From NCBI GenBank assembly GCA_017591395.1, contig WEDG01004911.1:141176-205175 (forward strand): a stretch of DNA of 64,000 nucleotides, written 5' to 3'. Source of the stretch: Schistocephalus solidus (taxonomy: Eukaryota > Platyhelminthes > Cestoda > Diphyllobothriidea > Diphyllobothriidae). Position 1 is the stretch's first letter; every line of letters starts with the position of its first letter. The position numbers were made by a program, and so were the translations under genes. Below the pieces are notes generated by a model. That model was not told where the DNA came from. It saw nothing but the letters and a program-made list of their open reading frames with translations, and did no database searches. This document shows positions 12,801 to 26,590 of the stretch, piece by piece.

Positions 12801-15800
12801 GCAATCAAATGCCTCACGGAAAAAAATTGAATTATTCGCCGAAAAATTATCTCTAGAGGAAGTAAATACATTTTCGATGCTCCTTGCTCGTTTTTTTACG
12901 CTTTTGGGTCTTTGACTGCAAGAATGACCGAAAAAATGTTGTGCATCTTTATGCATGCTCAGTTTCCTCACCTATTGGGGATGATGAATTTCGGTAGGGA
13001 GCACTTCTATCGTCCTCTCCAGCAGTAAAGGGTATATAGACCATAGTTAATGCAGGTGACTGTCTTAATTTTCAGAGTGTTGGGGGGAAGCTTATCCAGT
13101 CTTGTTTTACTTGGACTGTCATACAATAATCCTAACTAAATAATGCACGTTTACTCTTGTGGACGGTAGATTTGCTTTAAATAACCTCCTTGTTTCACAT
13201 GCCAGAGAAAATGCAATGAAATTGGGCACAGCTACTGCAGATTATAGCTCCCCGTAAAGAAATGCCCGGAGGGTGTTTGCGTTCACAAATTTAGAAACAA
13301 AAAATAACCTAAATCCTACCTATTGATGCTCAATATATTGTTATCCTATAAAGGAAATCCAGGTTTTCTGACAACTAAACGGGTGCTCAATCATGCTTAG
13401 CACAGGGCCTGGAATGTGGAGGAGTAGAACAGACTTGCGTAAGCAGTCTGACTGCGTTATTAATCTATCATTGTCCTGGTCGGCAGCAATTAATGCTTCC
13501 CCTATCGAGAGTCTCAATACACGCTTGACCTAACCATGCCACTTTCACCTACCACGCCCATGTCTGGCAATTAAACCAGAAGTTAGTTAAAGTGAGTAAA
13601 TTCTGTTGTCTTAAAACTCATCTGCGTCGGCCACTTAGGTGAAATGAATATGTAAGCTTTTCTGCAATTTATCCTTTCAAAGTCAAAATAAGATTGCACC
13701 TAAACCTTAAACGAATGCAAATTTCATCGAAGGTGTTTAACAAACGCACTTTTGGCCGGTATAAGGCAATTTATGTTTTGATCAAATCATTCAGTTTTAG
13801 GAAGTTGAGCGCTTATGTGTTCATCGTTCAGCTCGTAATCTATTCAACTTTTTATTGTTAAAACTCTCGTGACAGTAATGTTCCTGACATGTCATTTAAA
13901 GTTTTCAAACTAAATGTACAGGTCAGTAAAGTATATTCTTAGATGAGCTCTGGATGAAAATTGAATACTAAAAAACCTTATAATCCTGATAATTAAATAC
14001 AAATCACTGCCCTGTCATCATGAAGTCGATTTAAATATGGACGTCAAATTTCCATTTTATATCATTCTGATGTGACCGAGTTTTGCGCCTTTTCTTAAAT
14101 TCTAGCCTGTTTCCTTATTGAAAGTTTACAGTAAACCTACTCAAAAAACAGGTTGACAAAGTCAACAGCGTATTTTTAACTCAATGACTTTGGCATGAAA
14201 CAAAATCTATCCCTAGTTTAAGTATGGAGCAAAGGTATGTTCACAAACCTGCCAACCACAAAAACATTCGGGATGTTCGAACACGGATCATATTTTTTCG
14301 CATCTTGATATCCTTTGATTAAAAAGGTACTAATGGGTTGGACGTAAAATTGATGATTTTTGCATGGATCCCCAAGACAGAAATTCTCAAACAGATGATA
14401 AACATATTATTACTTAACAATATGATTGAAAAATGGAGACAAAATATAAATCGATTATCCGCTAGGTTTACATGAAATCTTGCATTTTATGTGAATAATT
14501 TAAATGTTTTATCGTGCCAAGTGATCGCTTGGACGTCAGAATCCTCACTGAAATGTTTCATGTTATTCATAAAAATTAAAGGGGAACTTTTAATGTGAAT
14601 CAAATCCTTAAGAATGCATTTTTTATTGGTATTGACGCCTTTTTCACTTATACCCCGCACAAGCTGGTTAGGGAAGACATCAATCAGCAACTAAATGTGC
14701 TTATGCAGCTCATAACAAACTGCCAAACATTTATCCAAAATTTTTGCAGTTTTTAAAAATAAATTATTGCTGATAAGCTAAAACAACGTCAATAGCTACG
14801 TGGTAAATTTGTTCCTTTCGGACTATAAGAGTTTGTTTTGTTAAAAACACAAAGTCGTGTGTTCCGATCTATAGGATTACTTCATTTGCATACAGCAAAT
14901 AGGGTTTGAGCACCCCACCACATGCTGGAGTGTGCACAGTATGTCACGTTACTACTGCAATAGAACAATTATTAGTGTATTTCACAAAATATACTTTATT
15001 CCATACTTTATATACAACTAGGCCTAAGAGGATATGTAATGCAAATGTATGCAAATAAAAAACTATAAACATTGCGGTGCGTGCTATTTTGTCCTAATTC
15101 AGTTATTGATGCGTTCAAACATTGAGTATTTTTAAAATTTCAGTCTACTCTTGTGACACACATTTTTTCGTTTCTTAAGAAGCTTTTGCTTTCCTAATTA
15201 ACGAAATAGTTTTAAATTAATTAATTTTTGTTTAAAATTACTTGAAAGTGATTCGTTTTTGGTTAAGTCTTTTGTTGTTCGTACTGGTTTTTCAATTTTT
15301 TATGGAGTGGCCATTAATTAACACTTATAGAGCAACTCTGCCAAGTATGCAATGAAGAAAAAACCGCACTTCTCCCATTTTCTAGACCTAAACATTAAAA
15401 AATTAGGGAAGAATCGTTTTTACTGTAATCGTTAAATAGGAAAGTGGCGGTTTATTTATCTCAGAACTTCGAAAGTAAATCTCTTTACGCTCATAAAAAC
15501 AGGTTGCATTGGAACCTGCCCCACCACGTCTTTGCCCTATGCAGCACCGAAAATGGACTCAGTACCGACTTAGGGTATGTCTCCTTAGGATATCTTGTTA
15601 AGGATTTTGTTTCTCATTAGAAATAGATATTGACAGATAAGAACGACGAGAGGGCAACGCCTTAATGTTTTTTATTCTGCTATGCATAAAGGTTTTGTAA
15701 CGTCATCCCGGCATCTAAACAGGGTGCTCATAATCACTGTCTCCATCATCTTTGTAGACAATTTTTTAACACATCAAAGATTCTGCTACCTAAAGGGCCT

Positions 15801-17480
15801 AAAAGTAAGGTAATCGGCTTCTTTCCGTGCGAAGTTTTTTCCCGCGAGTAAACCGTCCAAACATGCAGTTGTCCTGCAACTCGCCTAAATGATATAAACA
15901 GTCCATTTTACTTGATAAAACGTGAGTACTTTTTATGTCTCTGAAGGCGACAAAAATACTATTGGGATTCAACAGGAGCCCTCAAAAGCATCCGGTCATT
16001 TAACTAAGTGAAGTGCTCAGACTTTGGCAATCCGGTGAAAGCAGTATTAAGCTACAGGCAAAATCCAGTGCCTAATAAAAAGGCCTATGCGCGCGTCTAA
16101 TTAGTCCTTTTAGTCATCTAAAACCCTAAAGCATGACTAAGAACCTCTAAAAATAACTTTACTATGTCCCATTCTAACAAAACCCTGGAAAATTGAAAGC
16201 ATTAATCCTTCTTCCTGCCATAAGCGTTCGCATAGAGTTTCTGGCTGTAGGTATTCTGTTTCACACCTATCCGGACGCTACAATGACTCCTGCCATCGTT
16301 CGCAGTCTCTCTATGCCTCATACGCATCCCGAGACAGACAGGCTCAGTCATCCTGAGCTAACTAACCGACTTTACAAAGAAGCTTCCGACTCAAGTGGCA
16401 ATCAACTATAGAGTCCAAAATAAAAATCGTCAATTTTCATTCGATTCTGACCTATTTTAAATCATTTGCTAGTGTTTCAAAAAGATGTGCGAATTCGCAA
16501 ATATGAAGTTAAAGGAATCTAGCAAACAATTTCTTAAAAAAACTGTTTTTATGCATAATAACAGTACTGGAAGAAGTATCATTTACCAGTTCTTTTTTAG
16601 TACAGACACTGCGGTGTATCCCTCATTCTCGAAGATATTTGTTTATTCGTGGTCTTGGATCACTTGGTTAATTGATTTTTTTGCAGGATGATGACAACTT
16701 AAAATGCAATGTGCAATTTTCCTAGAAATAAATTAGTGACTTCATACATATATTGAAAGCTGGATACCTTACGACAGAAATTAAGAGAAGCAACAAAACT
16801 GCTCAGTTTGCCTATTACTCCTGATGAACATAATAATTACCACAAACGTCTACAGGAAATTGACATTTGGAATGGTATATAAATTTCAGTGCAATCCGTA
16901 TAGTCCGAATAATTTGATCTACATTGTCTTTTTAGTACCTTGTAGCGCATCCCCTATTCGCAAATGACCTCTAAATATGTATCACTAAAAGCGAAACGTA
17001 AACATTTCTATGGACGATACAGGGTGAAGTAAAACAGAAGACCTAAACAAAATTTGAAGTAAGAAGCTCACTAAAGTCGACGACATGGGGATAAAACTTT
17101 TTAAATGATGCTGTAAGTGCTCACTGAGCAGGAGATTTATTTAGGAACCAGTTGACACAGATGTGACTTAATTCACCATCGTTCATATTTTCTGTAATGA
17201 AGTTTGATTAGTTTTTGTTCTAAAAAACGCAGCATCCTGAGTAATAGTTCAAAATTGGACGATCTAGAAATATGAACAGAATGAGATTATTTATTGTTGA
17301 AGAAATTCCGTTATACTGACTAGTCCTGCAATTATTTCGCACACTACAAGGATAAAAGAAAATTCGTGCTCTTTACAGGGAAGGCTGATTTGGCATTTTG
17401 ACAGATTCCTGATAGATATCTTTGTGTTTTGTTTTTGTAGCAATCTGCTTTCGTGGTTGTCAGCTTGGCTATTTCTCACG
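9856..17480. other. Long AT-rich non-coding stretch, no supported gene
   Basis: No domain-bearing frame was found. A 63-codon frame at 12307-12498 lies in slightly GC-richer sequence and could be an exon, but nothing identifies it. No repeat copy, tRNA-like box pair or array was recognised here. Confidence 0.5.
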
Positions 17481-17519
17481 GCGCGTTTGGTCACCCTTTC
17501 AGCCCCTATTTAGGCAATT

Positions 17520-18005
17520 GCTTTATTTGTGTGTGACTGGACACAAGGGAAGCAAGGACTTGAGACCAATCGACCCTACGTCGTGCACTGTTCGGTTGCC
17601 TATGGACAACGCTCAGGCGCAGACATGAACGCCTCAACTGCATGAGGAGGCGTATTGTCGTATCGCCTGCGGAACCTCAGTGTTTTTCTGGCATTGTGAT
17701 CCTCCAATCTTTGAGCTACCCATCAGGTCACATCAATGCGGAACTGACAAGAAGGTCGTGAGCTTAGACCGCATCGAAGCCCATATCCCAAACGCCCTGC
17801 CGTCCCTTAAATCTGGCTCGTTCTCCCTTCCTTTCTGCTATTACATCGTGTTTACTTCCTATGCCCGCAGTACCACACACTCATTCGTCTCCTCCTGCCC
17901 GACGCAGTATCCGGGAGAGCAGCTTTGGCGTGGTCCACGTTCGCGACCTCACGAGATCTGGGGCTCATATTTTTGGTATGGCACAGTGGCCCTCTTATTA
18001 TAAGT
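17520..18005 (+). pseudogene. Remnant of a Ty3/gypsy-type pol C-terminus
   Basis: Conceptual translation gives pieces that resemble the end of gypsy polyproteins downstream of the integrase core. One frame gives CGTSVFFWHCD (about 17662-17694), like the family's 'C-T-x-V-F-V-R-x-D' segment. The same frame gives TDKKVVSLDRI (about 17740-17775), like the C-terminal 'K-x-V-S-x-D-R-x-K-P-A' block. A shifted frame then gives RDLTRSGAHIF (about 17940-17973), like the 'TRSGR' terminus common in these proteins. The pieces lie in two frames with a stop at 17626-17628, so the copy is dead. Integrase and RT domains are missing. The region is GC-richer than its surroundings. The assignment comes from family memory, not a search. 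Confidence 0.5.
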
Positions 18006-18440
18006 GCACACTTTTACGTCAGACAATGGTTATTCTTCATAATTCAGACTCAATTTCACAAAAGGACGAATCAAGCATACCCTTTCCTGAAAAAAATGCA
18101 CTAAGAAGGGAATCGACGCAACAAAAGCACTTTTCAGCTAAGAATCTAATGAGTGGTGCGCATGCGTGCAAATGCTGCTTAAGCGGAAATAGCAGGGCAG
18201 GGCATAGACCGAAAACAAAGAAAGAAATTCGCGTTGATTTTACGTCCCGTTTCCTGTTAACGCAGGTTTTGATATGCCGAAGGACAACCATAAGAGAACA
18301 ACGTTGCACTCTAGGACAAAACAGGAAGAGGCGCCATCTGCGTGTGTTGTAAGTTTCGCAGTCACACATCTCCGAGCAAGGTAGATTTGTAAATGCTGCA
18401 CTATTTAAGTCTCCTTTTAAAGAGCTCCAACAAGACATTT
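18006..18440. other. Sequence downstream of the gypsy remnant, possibly LTR-derived
   Basis: Moderately GC-rich sequence directly follows the pol-like remnant, where a 3' LTR would lie. I could not define TG...CA ends or a second copy, so an LTR origin is inference only. Frames on both strands (163 codons plus, 133 minus) overlap here without a recognisable domain. Confidence 0.25.
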
Positions 18441-18834
18441 CCCAACTATCTGTGTTACCATCAACGCACTAGTTTGTGCATTTTTTGTTGACCATCCAAG
18501 CAGAAATATATTTTGGATGGATAGTCTTGGAGATAAAAAAATTACAGCTCACATCGACGTTTTTGTGGATAAAAAAACATACTCCACACGACCACGAACG
18601 TCATTTTTGAGCAGTTAATCTCCGATTATGACGTCCAGAGTTTCAGCTGCGATTAAATGCGGACAGTTCATTTGCACACTACTCGGTACAACGAAGTAAA
18701 ATTAAAAAAATAATATTTCCATCCAATCTTTCAAAATTATTCGCAGGAAAAGTAAGCATTAAAAGCGGTCGATAGGATATTTTCTTAGGTGCTCAAAATA
18801 AGGAAGTAGCCCTTTAAGTACGTTATCCTCGACT

Positions 18835-18985
18835 AGTTGACGGCTGCTTGCTGCGGCCTTATTATTATGCAAAGAATGTCTTTGCAATTTTTCTTATGTC
18901 TCTCTTAGCCACTTTGTAAACAACCGGGCGTTCAAAGGCCTTTGTCTACGATTCCCTCAATAAAACTGAACTGAACTGAAACATT
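18835..18985 (+). mobile_element. Candidate 3' end of a LINE-type retroposon
   Basis: The segment ends with CTCAATAAAACTGAACTG followed by further GAACTGAA units. That is an AATAAA-type signal running into a short (CTGAA)n repeat at 18961-18980. Non-LTR retrotransposons without poly(A) tails commonly end in such short tandem repeats. The upstream ~120 bp would be 3' UTR. No RT coding sequence precedes it, so at most this is a severely 5'-truncated insertion. Confidence 0.4.
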
Positions 18986-19168
18986 CGAAGTTTCATGAAC
19001 ATGTTATAGGGGATAATACTTACAAAGAAATAAATTATATTTTGTGTGACGTGTAATTGTAAAGACCAACACAATTTCATTTTCGGTATAAGTTAAATAA
19101 CAAATGTGTGATAAAGGAGATTCTCATAATCCCAATCTGGTAGGGACGCCTTGTATGGCAATCTAAAC

Positions 19169-19516
19169 AGGACACGGGAAAAGGGACCACCCACCCGCAT
19201 AAAATAGGTAGCTTTATGGTAAATTTCAGGAAGGGTAAATATACCCGTGTATCAATGCTTACACGTACCCTAAAATAAGACCAATCTTTTACCGTAAACT
19301 AAACCCTAGGCCTACCCTAAACCTTAACCCTACAGGTTACAATATAATAACCTTAAAACTAAGGATAATTATGACACTAATCCCAACTCATACCTTAACC
19401 TAAAACTTAAAATTAACCCAAAATGTAACCCTAAAAATCACGGTAATCCCAAAGATTATTTTCTTGGAATTTAGTGCAGTCACATATATTGTAGACTGTT
19501 CCTTTTCCCGTGTCCT
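19169..19516. mobile_element. 348-bp element with 16-bp TIRs and a telomere-like core
   Basis: The left end AGGACACGGGAAAAGG (19169-19184) is the exact reverse complement of the right end at 19501-19516, giving perfect 16-bp terminal inverted repeats. The interior is a degenerate run of CCCTAA-like units (about 19260-19445: ACCCTAAA, AACCCTAGG, AACCTTAACCCTA and similar). The left subterminal block (about 19186-19250) reappears inverted at about 54710-54770. There is no coding capacity. It fits a MITE-like non-autonomous element. I could not settle the target-site duplication. Confidence 0.65.
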
Positions 19517-22500
19517 ATTAAGGGGACCATAGATGGCATCCTTTCTCACAATTTCTCTCAACTGGTAGTTAACTATTGCAAATGTATATCTTACTGAGCA
19601 GGCATAGTGTCATCTTGAATCAACTTTCTTCTAAAAAACTAAGTTGTCACATTTTTCCTGCTCTCCATCGCATTAATTATGTGATAAGTGCACGTTTCTG
19701 GCACCATTTTTAAGGTAGCCAAATGTTATTTATATTTTGCGATTTATTCAAGGATGATATTTCTTGATGTCGAAATTTGCGGTCTTTGGCTATTCGTTTG
19801 TGATCCTCCGGTGTTATGTGGTTTTTTGCCTAATCTTATTGACGATAAATAGGGGACTTTTTGCTGAAACCTCTGGAATTATACTTTCAAAATAAAGTGT
19901 TTTTCTCAGTTTCTTATTCTTTCTACTCATTATTTTCTAAAATTGTAAGGCAAAAGACAAATTTCGTCTGACGTTCAAGAAAAACCGAAAGAAAATGAAG
20001 TAATGGGAATGGTAAATGATTTATAGTTATGCCAAACTGCATTAAAAAGTGACTACATACTGAGTAGCGGACATCTGGGCACGATACTTGAAGTTTTATG
20101 ATCCTGCACCGATTTATACTGATCGCAGAACGCAAATGAGTATTTCTGGTTGTCCTCTGCATTTCTTTGGAACTATACGTGCAAGGAGGTTTTTCATAAC
20201 TTGTCAAAGATCTTACGAAATTAATCGTATGTTATTGCTTGAATGTAAGATTTTACTTATCATTCGTATTTTATCATTAATAAAGTAAGTGTAGACTTTA
20301 AAGAAATTACTAGATTTACTTTTATAAAATAAGGAAAATTTAAAGGTCTAGTGCCCTCTTGAACAAAGGAGTATTTGGAACAAAGAAATAAATAATTAAC
20401 ACACACAGGCGTTGGTGATCAATACTTGCATTTTTACATGCATTTTGCAGTAAAGAGAGCATTGGTTGATGAACAAGTGATCCGGCGCCGAATCTTAAAT
20501 TTGCAGTCAGGGGTGGGTAATGCCTGATGTATGACAGCAACTAAAATGGAATCGGCAATTTCTACGTTCATGTAATTTTCCTTAAAATACCTTACTTATA
20601 TTTGCATTCTAAACGGTTTCAAATATACGATAAAAAAACTGCCGAAATATGCGTATCCAACCCATTTGAATAAATATATGTCCAGTATTGACAGGTATTT
20701 AACCATAATATTATTTGAAAACAATTCTTTATGTTAATCACTCGCGTGGACAATATTTTCCGCATAGTATTTTTGACAGGGCTTTTTAATGTATAAAGCT
20801 TTTTAATTTTTCCATACATAATAAATCTTGATGCAAAGTTTTGCAAAATGCAGGTCTGCTGGCTAATACAAATCAAGAAATAGCCATCAAATTGGCTTGC
20901 GAACCTCACAAATGATTGAAGGTATCAACATAAAACCCGCTACAGTGTGCTAAAGAATCCAATCTTCAACTCGTTGATTAAGAATCGAACCATGCAGCAT
21001 CGAGCAAGTCTTGGTTAAATCATAACAAAGTTTCGTCAACTACAATCATTTCTATTCTGAATTTCGTACTTAGTCAGTTCGCTAACTTCAAGACTGAGTT
21101 AGAATTTAGACGTTAAATTGACGTCATGGCAAGCAATAGAGCTCATTGGCAGGTTATCGGATAGGCGATCGTGATATGTTGAGCATATGGACGTCACTCA
21201 AACTAGTTACTTACCGATGACTTTGAATGACTTTCAAAGATACGTCATCCGAATAACTGGCGCAAAGTCTACATGATTAAATTTTACTGTTAATGATGTT
21301 ATATAATAATGTATTCTTAATAATGTAATTTAATTATGCTATTAATTTACTCTTGCTACAACGACTCCCAGTGGCGGTACAGATATTACTTGTAAGGTAT
21401 ACGGTTAACTTCTCCTCCACCATTCAGCTCAAGAGCGCATAGACCTTGTGAGATATAAAAAGGAGTATTTCCCTTTAATGTATGTCGAAGACTTCACCGT
21501 TGTCGAACGCAGTCGCTATATTAGGAAGGAATCCCAAGGCCGACATGATATTCGATATAGTAGTGAACCAGTGCCGCGCCCAGAAACGAAGCATTTTGTA
21601 TGCCAATACCCTTCAAAGGAGGACATGTCCAGAAAAAGGGTTTATTGTTCAGGCACCTTTTATTTTGAAATTCTTTGACTTCAAATTCTAAATAAGGCAC
21701 ATTTCGAAAGAGCAGCATTTAATGGCTGCCTTCCATCCTTTATAAATAGAATAAGTTCACTTGCAGTTGACAAAGGAATTTGGAGATTTAGTGATGGCAT
21801 TGTATAGTGCGTCCTCCAAACCTTTTTGATTTTCCCGAAACTGTAAGAATGTCTTTCGGTTATGCTTAAAGCTAACAACAACCGAACGTCTTTAAAGGCC
21901 TGCGATTTTAAGCAATTTATAAAAGCCGCTTTCCACTGCAGGATATTAACAAATTATAGACAGGAAATAAAGTGAAAGGTTTCCCATAAATTACCATATG
22001 TCATATTTCAACCAACGCACACCATCCAAATTTTCCTAGGAAAACCAAAAGGTAAAAAACGCAAATGTTAGTCGTGTAAACAAAAACACCGAAGAAACAT
22101 GTTAATGGTTTCGTGCTGTTAAACATATCCATTAGAATCGTTTACCTTGTGGCCAAATCAACTTTTAACAAAAATCTGCTTAAAGCAGATAAGTTTTGTT
22201 TCATGAGCATAATCGTTTAGTGGCATTAACGATTACACTTTATAGAAATTGCGGCAAGACCGCAATATGCAACCTAAGTCAGGGAACAAAATATATGTCA
22301 TTGAAGATTACGGGACTGGTGGTATAAGGGGTTTATTGGTGGATCTAAATGAAGAAAAGGAGAGCGCGTATCTCATCCATTGTTTTTCTTAGGTTTAGTT
22401 GCCAGGTTAGTATGTTTGCACATTAGATTGTAGCCCCGACACGTGAATGCTGCAAAATCCGGTGGCTAATCGTCACGCCGACTACTAATGCCATGCATAG

Positions 22501-23505
22501 CTGACCTGACCCACAGTTTAGGAACCCTGGACGGAAACAAGAATAATGCCGGCTCTGAGCGATCCTTCATTACCTCATGAAAACTTATGCATTTTGAAAT
22601 TATTGTGGTATCCCAATAGTTGAAACTTAGAAAGTTGTCATTTTACCCGATAATTCGGCCCTCTTATGGCAAACAAAATACAGTGTCTGCTCCTAAGAAC
22701 CCGGTAACGAATTCTAATCCTAACGAGCAAAATGGGTAGAGTAATGTTTAGCTTGGCATGTAATACGGATACTTATAATAAGCTAACGTAGCACTTGTCC
22801 CCTAAGTTGGGTCGTTTATTGCGATTTTGCCGAAATCGCAAATAGCGAAGTCTGCAGACTCATAGAAACTACGAGAGCCGTTGTAAAATAAGTAAGAAAA
22901 TATGTATAAATTCGGCAAGGTAGCTTTTCCGGTAAGTTAGCTGAGATAACTGACCTAAATGTTTATTTATTTCACAGCTTTGAGTCATAGCATTTCTTTT
23001 TGTTTAATAAAGTGCCATAAACCATAAAACACCTCTGTGGAGCCCATCAGGCTAACGTTTAGACATCAGTAACCGAATTGTCTACCATATTTGATTTTTA
23101 TTTGTCACCCTTCGTGAGTTATTAATTTGGTAGGTTAAACCATCCAGTTTTTGTATTTTGTATCAATGCATCATATTCATCAGGCTGAATGAAAACATCC
23201 ATCAAGTAAATTTTTTGTTCGCTTTCTGTCCGAATTTACATCAGGTAAATCCGCACCGGAACTCCAGCAGACCACTGCTTGCCATTGAGAGACATTGCAT
23301 GCTTGCTAATGGTCTGCAGCAAATGGACCTTCTAAACAAAATGCTGCTTGCCAAGGCAGATTCCTGATTACTTTCTACCCTACCGCAGAACAAAGACCAT
23401 CTGACAGAAATGTGCAGTTCTGTCATCGTCAGTCTCTCAATGGAATAGTAGATGAGATGATAAAATTTTGCAATAATGCCCTGCTTACATGAACCCATTC
23501 CCGGT
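19517..23505. other. AT-rich non-coding stretch, no supported gene
   Basis: Only short frames (up to 96 codons), none recognisable. No repeat relationship with the rest of the window was noticed. Confidence 0.5.
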
Positions 23506-23509
23506 GGCA

Positions 23510-23705
23510 CATTTGAGCAGGAATTTCCCGCAAAAGAGGTGGCTACGCGCTAAATTCCAGGAAAATAGAGGGTAGGATAAAGGGTATGGTTAGGGCTAAT
23601 AGTGCAGTTATGGTTGGTGCTAGGTAAGGGTTTGAATGCAGGAATATGTATCTCTCCCCGAATGTAGCGCTAAATTACCTGCATTAGGCCAGGGGAGGAA
23701 ATACT
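23510..23705. repeat. Degenerate telomere-like repeat element
   Basis: The core (about 23570-23640) consists of imperfect TTAGGG-like units: GAGGGTAGG, GGTATGGTTAGGGC, GGTAAGGGTTTG. It is bracketed by two imperfect copies of GTAGCGCTAAATTNCNNG (near 23542 and 23665). The flank resembles, in inverted orientation, the element near 59.5 kb (both contain AAGGGTTT...TGAATGCAGG). It is probably a diverged member of the same class as 19169-19516. Confidence 0.45.
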
Positions 23706-24799
23706 CAATTCCAACAGAACTGCATTCAATATTCAGCACTACTGATTTTCAGTATCTGTGGAAAACTTTCGTTTCAAACTGTTTTTAACATGGGTGCCAC
23801 AGGCCATGCAACCAAGCGCTTTTTTTCCAAAAAAATCCCTTAGAAAATATGCCTCTTGTAAAAAAGGGATTGACAACACCCTGTAAAGTGGAAAGCATTT
23901 TCGTTTTTCTTTGGGAGCATAAAGTGGAGTGAATTCAGCACGAAGTTTGGGCTAGTCAGAGATCAAAACGTGATTGACTCTATCACATTTTGTTGCGTTT
24001 AATCCCTCTATACTATTATTAATTCTCATGTGTGGTTGCCTTGGTTCAATGAAGGTTTCTCGCGAATGCAGATGAGAGCTGTTTTATGAACGCAAACATT
24101 TTGTAGCTAAATAAAATACTTTACAGCACGAATAAAGTAAGCCAGTACGTGGACCCAGTTCTCATAGGACATGATAAGACTTACAGGCAGTTTGAAATAA
24201 GTAAGAGAATCACAGATAGTTTGACCTTTAATGAAGGCTTTAAGCATTAAAGGATAGATCCGCTGTATCTGAAAAATTTGACTGTATGATTGAAACATCT
24301 TAATGTTTTCAAATCGTGGGGTTTGTTGTCAAATTTATCAGTCTGGACCCTTAAAATGGAGCACAGTATTAATTTGCACAAGCCTATATCAGTCATTATT
24401 TTTATGTAGTTGCTTTTGTAAAGTTATTCCACCTCATCAAGGCTACAGACGTGCTCAGGCACAATAAGTAGGGCATACCTCCTTTGACTGCTTACTTCTG
24501 AAGATTTGGTTGTCGATGTTACCCCTCCAGTATTGACTTTGCCCAACCACAGTGGTCTGATTGCGGGGTGTGGGGAGAGAGTGATTTCAACAGCTCAGCG
24601 CATTTCCCTCACTATAAACAAACTGAAGCGCTTGAAACTATCACGGTGCGCTAAAAGCCGTGGCTTGGAAGGTTGCCAACTGACGGGATAACTCGGACCG
24701 CGTGGTCAGCCCAATGTGTGTTTGTGTGGAGTGGCTGGCTGCCGGACTAAGAGTCAGGCTGCAATGGCTCCTTCTTAATGTGGCCTTTACGGCAAGCCT

Positions 24800-25047
24800 A
24801 CTCCGTGGGATCCGAGCCAGGTGTGGTGGCACGCCCAGGGGCGGCTCCGACCGCGCCAGCCACAGGCGCCCTCTCCCATCTCCAGTCATCTTGACTCGGT
24901 CTTGATGTCGGGCATAGGTGGGGGAGGAGGAGAAAAAACGGTAGATGCAGCGCAATTCTACTATCACTTTAAACTAAATCACGCGCAAGTCACCGTCCAT
25001 GCACCACCCTTATCTGGTGGAGATCGTCGAATTACGACGGTCAAACT
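24800..25047 (+). repeat. GC-rich dispersed repeat, copy A
   Basis: It contains GGTGTGGTGGCACGCC, then GCGCCAGCCAC, a GGTGGGGGAGGAGGAG block, and GCAAGTCACCGTCC before ending near GACGGTCAAACTT. The same order of blocks is found at 54995-55310 on the plus strand and at 34858-35215 on the minus strand. Short frames across it on both strands are not conserved between copies, so I do not treat it as coding. Confidence 0.75.
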
Positions 25048-25491
25048 TTGAAAAACCTTACTTTACGATGATCTGATATTGCGCAAACAGCAAGAGCCTA
25101 ACAAAAAGCTTTATACTAAAACGTCAAATTTTTGATGTATCTCGAAGTTTAAAGTAAGTTTTTCAATCTATAAACGATGCTAAACTTTAAACTAAAAAAC
25201 CTATGCAGCATAATCAAATAGTATCGCCACTTGCTTTTAAATTAGTTTTAACCGTACAGTTCTAAAATTAATACTTAAGTTATCAAATCGCTTTTCTGTA
25301 GCACTAAAAAGTAAAAAAGTAGTAGGTTACTTTGTTAATGGCTCGCATAATTTCAAACTCTTGGAATACGAGGCAACTTTTGGCATATTTATTTAGAATG
25401 ACAGTTTGATTTGGTTTGGTGATCAGAGAAACTACAGTAGCTGCTCTAACTCATAAGTTACGGCCCGTTACAGAAAATCAGCACACGCTGC

Positions 25492-26590
25492 GTATTGTGG
25501 TTTAAAAATTAATATTGAATTGCCTAGAAATACTTATTATTTTAGAAAAGGTAAAGATAACGGAAAGGGTAAAAATCGACCTAAGTGAGTAAACTGAAGT
25601 TTTAAATAGAAAGGAAACCTATCGATGCAAATACACGAGTGAATAAAGCAACAAAAGTAGAATTACTTTTAAAAATAGTCTTTTTCAGAGGTTGGCACAT
25701 ACATATTAGTCTAGATTAAGCGCAACGTCAAGTATGGCCGTCATGAAGCAGCCTACTATGCGAGTGTATATCCCAACACCATTTCCCGATAATTGGCAGT
25801 TTTTCTTCCGTTTGTCCATAATGTTAGATGCGTTTGACCAAGGCAAACAGATTTTCGCATGATCATGCCGATAGGGACGTCACAGGAATATAATATTTCA
25901 TAAGCTCACACCTTTCTAGGCTAACCGACTAATTAATTTAAATAGAATCGTCAGGCGCAATCGTAAACCTACTTTTGTGTATATAAAAATGAATTTTCTA
26001 TTGTTTAATCTATTTATAACTATTTCTAGTTTTCTATTACGATGAGTTTCAGATCGTCTTTGAAAATGGAGTGAACACTTTACGATTTTCAGCCTGTTCA
26101 GTCGACTGTCCATAAATGTAGCTTCCGTTTGATGTGATTAGTAAAACATTTAAAATAAGATTTTTTAAAAAGTTTACCTAGATATAATTTTCGACATTCT
26201 TTCTAATACTGATTGCCATCTGGGTCATATTTGTAGACTCGTTCAAACATGAAAACTTGCTGCCAAGAAAAATGAACGTCTCCCACAAGAACCGGAAAAA
26301 TATATGCCTATAATTAATTAAAAACTTTCAATAATAAGTTTCCTTTTTTAAAAAGCACTTTAACTAACTGTTTCGCTGTCAAATGCCGGCGTACTTAACG
26401 TTGTTCGAAAGTGTGGTCAAGGATACATGGGAACGTTTGACCGGTTTTTCGACTTCGCTGGAAAGTAGTGATACAATTTCTGCTGAAAATTAAAGATTTC
26501 ACATCGATCTTTCTATTGGAGCGGTAATTTGGTATATGTGCTTAATTCTCAGGCTACGTCTATGATTTCATACACACAAGAGTCTACGAA
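25492..26590 (+). repeat. 1.1-kb dispersed repeat, copy at 25.5 kb
   Basis: Starting at GGTTTAAAAATTAATATTG, this segment is colinear with 38739-39815. Shared landmarks include GCGCAACGTCAAGTATGG, CGAGTGTATATCCCAACACC, CAAGGCAAACAGATTTTCGC and GAGTTTCAGATCGTC. Divergence rises towards the right end. No conserved frame was seen. The left boundary is sharp, because the upstream sequences are unrelated. Confidence 0.75.

Noticed and set aside
17861..18352. The 163-codon frame as a host gene
   Set aside because: Its start overlaps the gypsy-like tail and the remainder is overlapped by a 133-codon frame on the other strand, with no domain in either.
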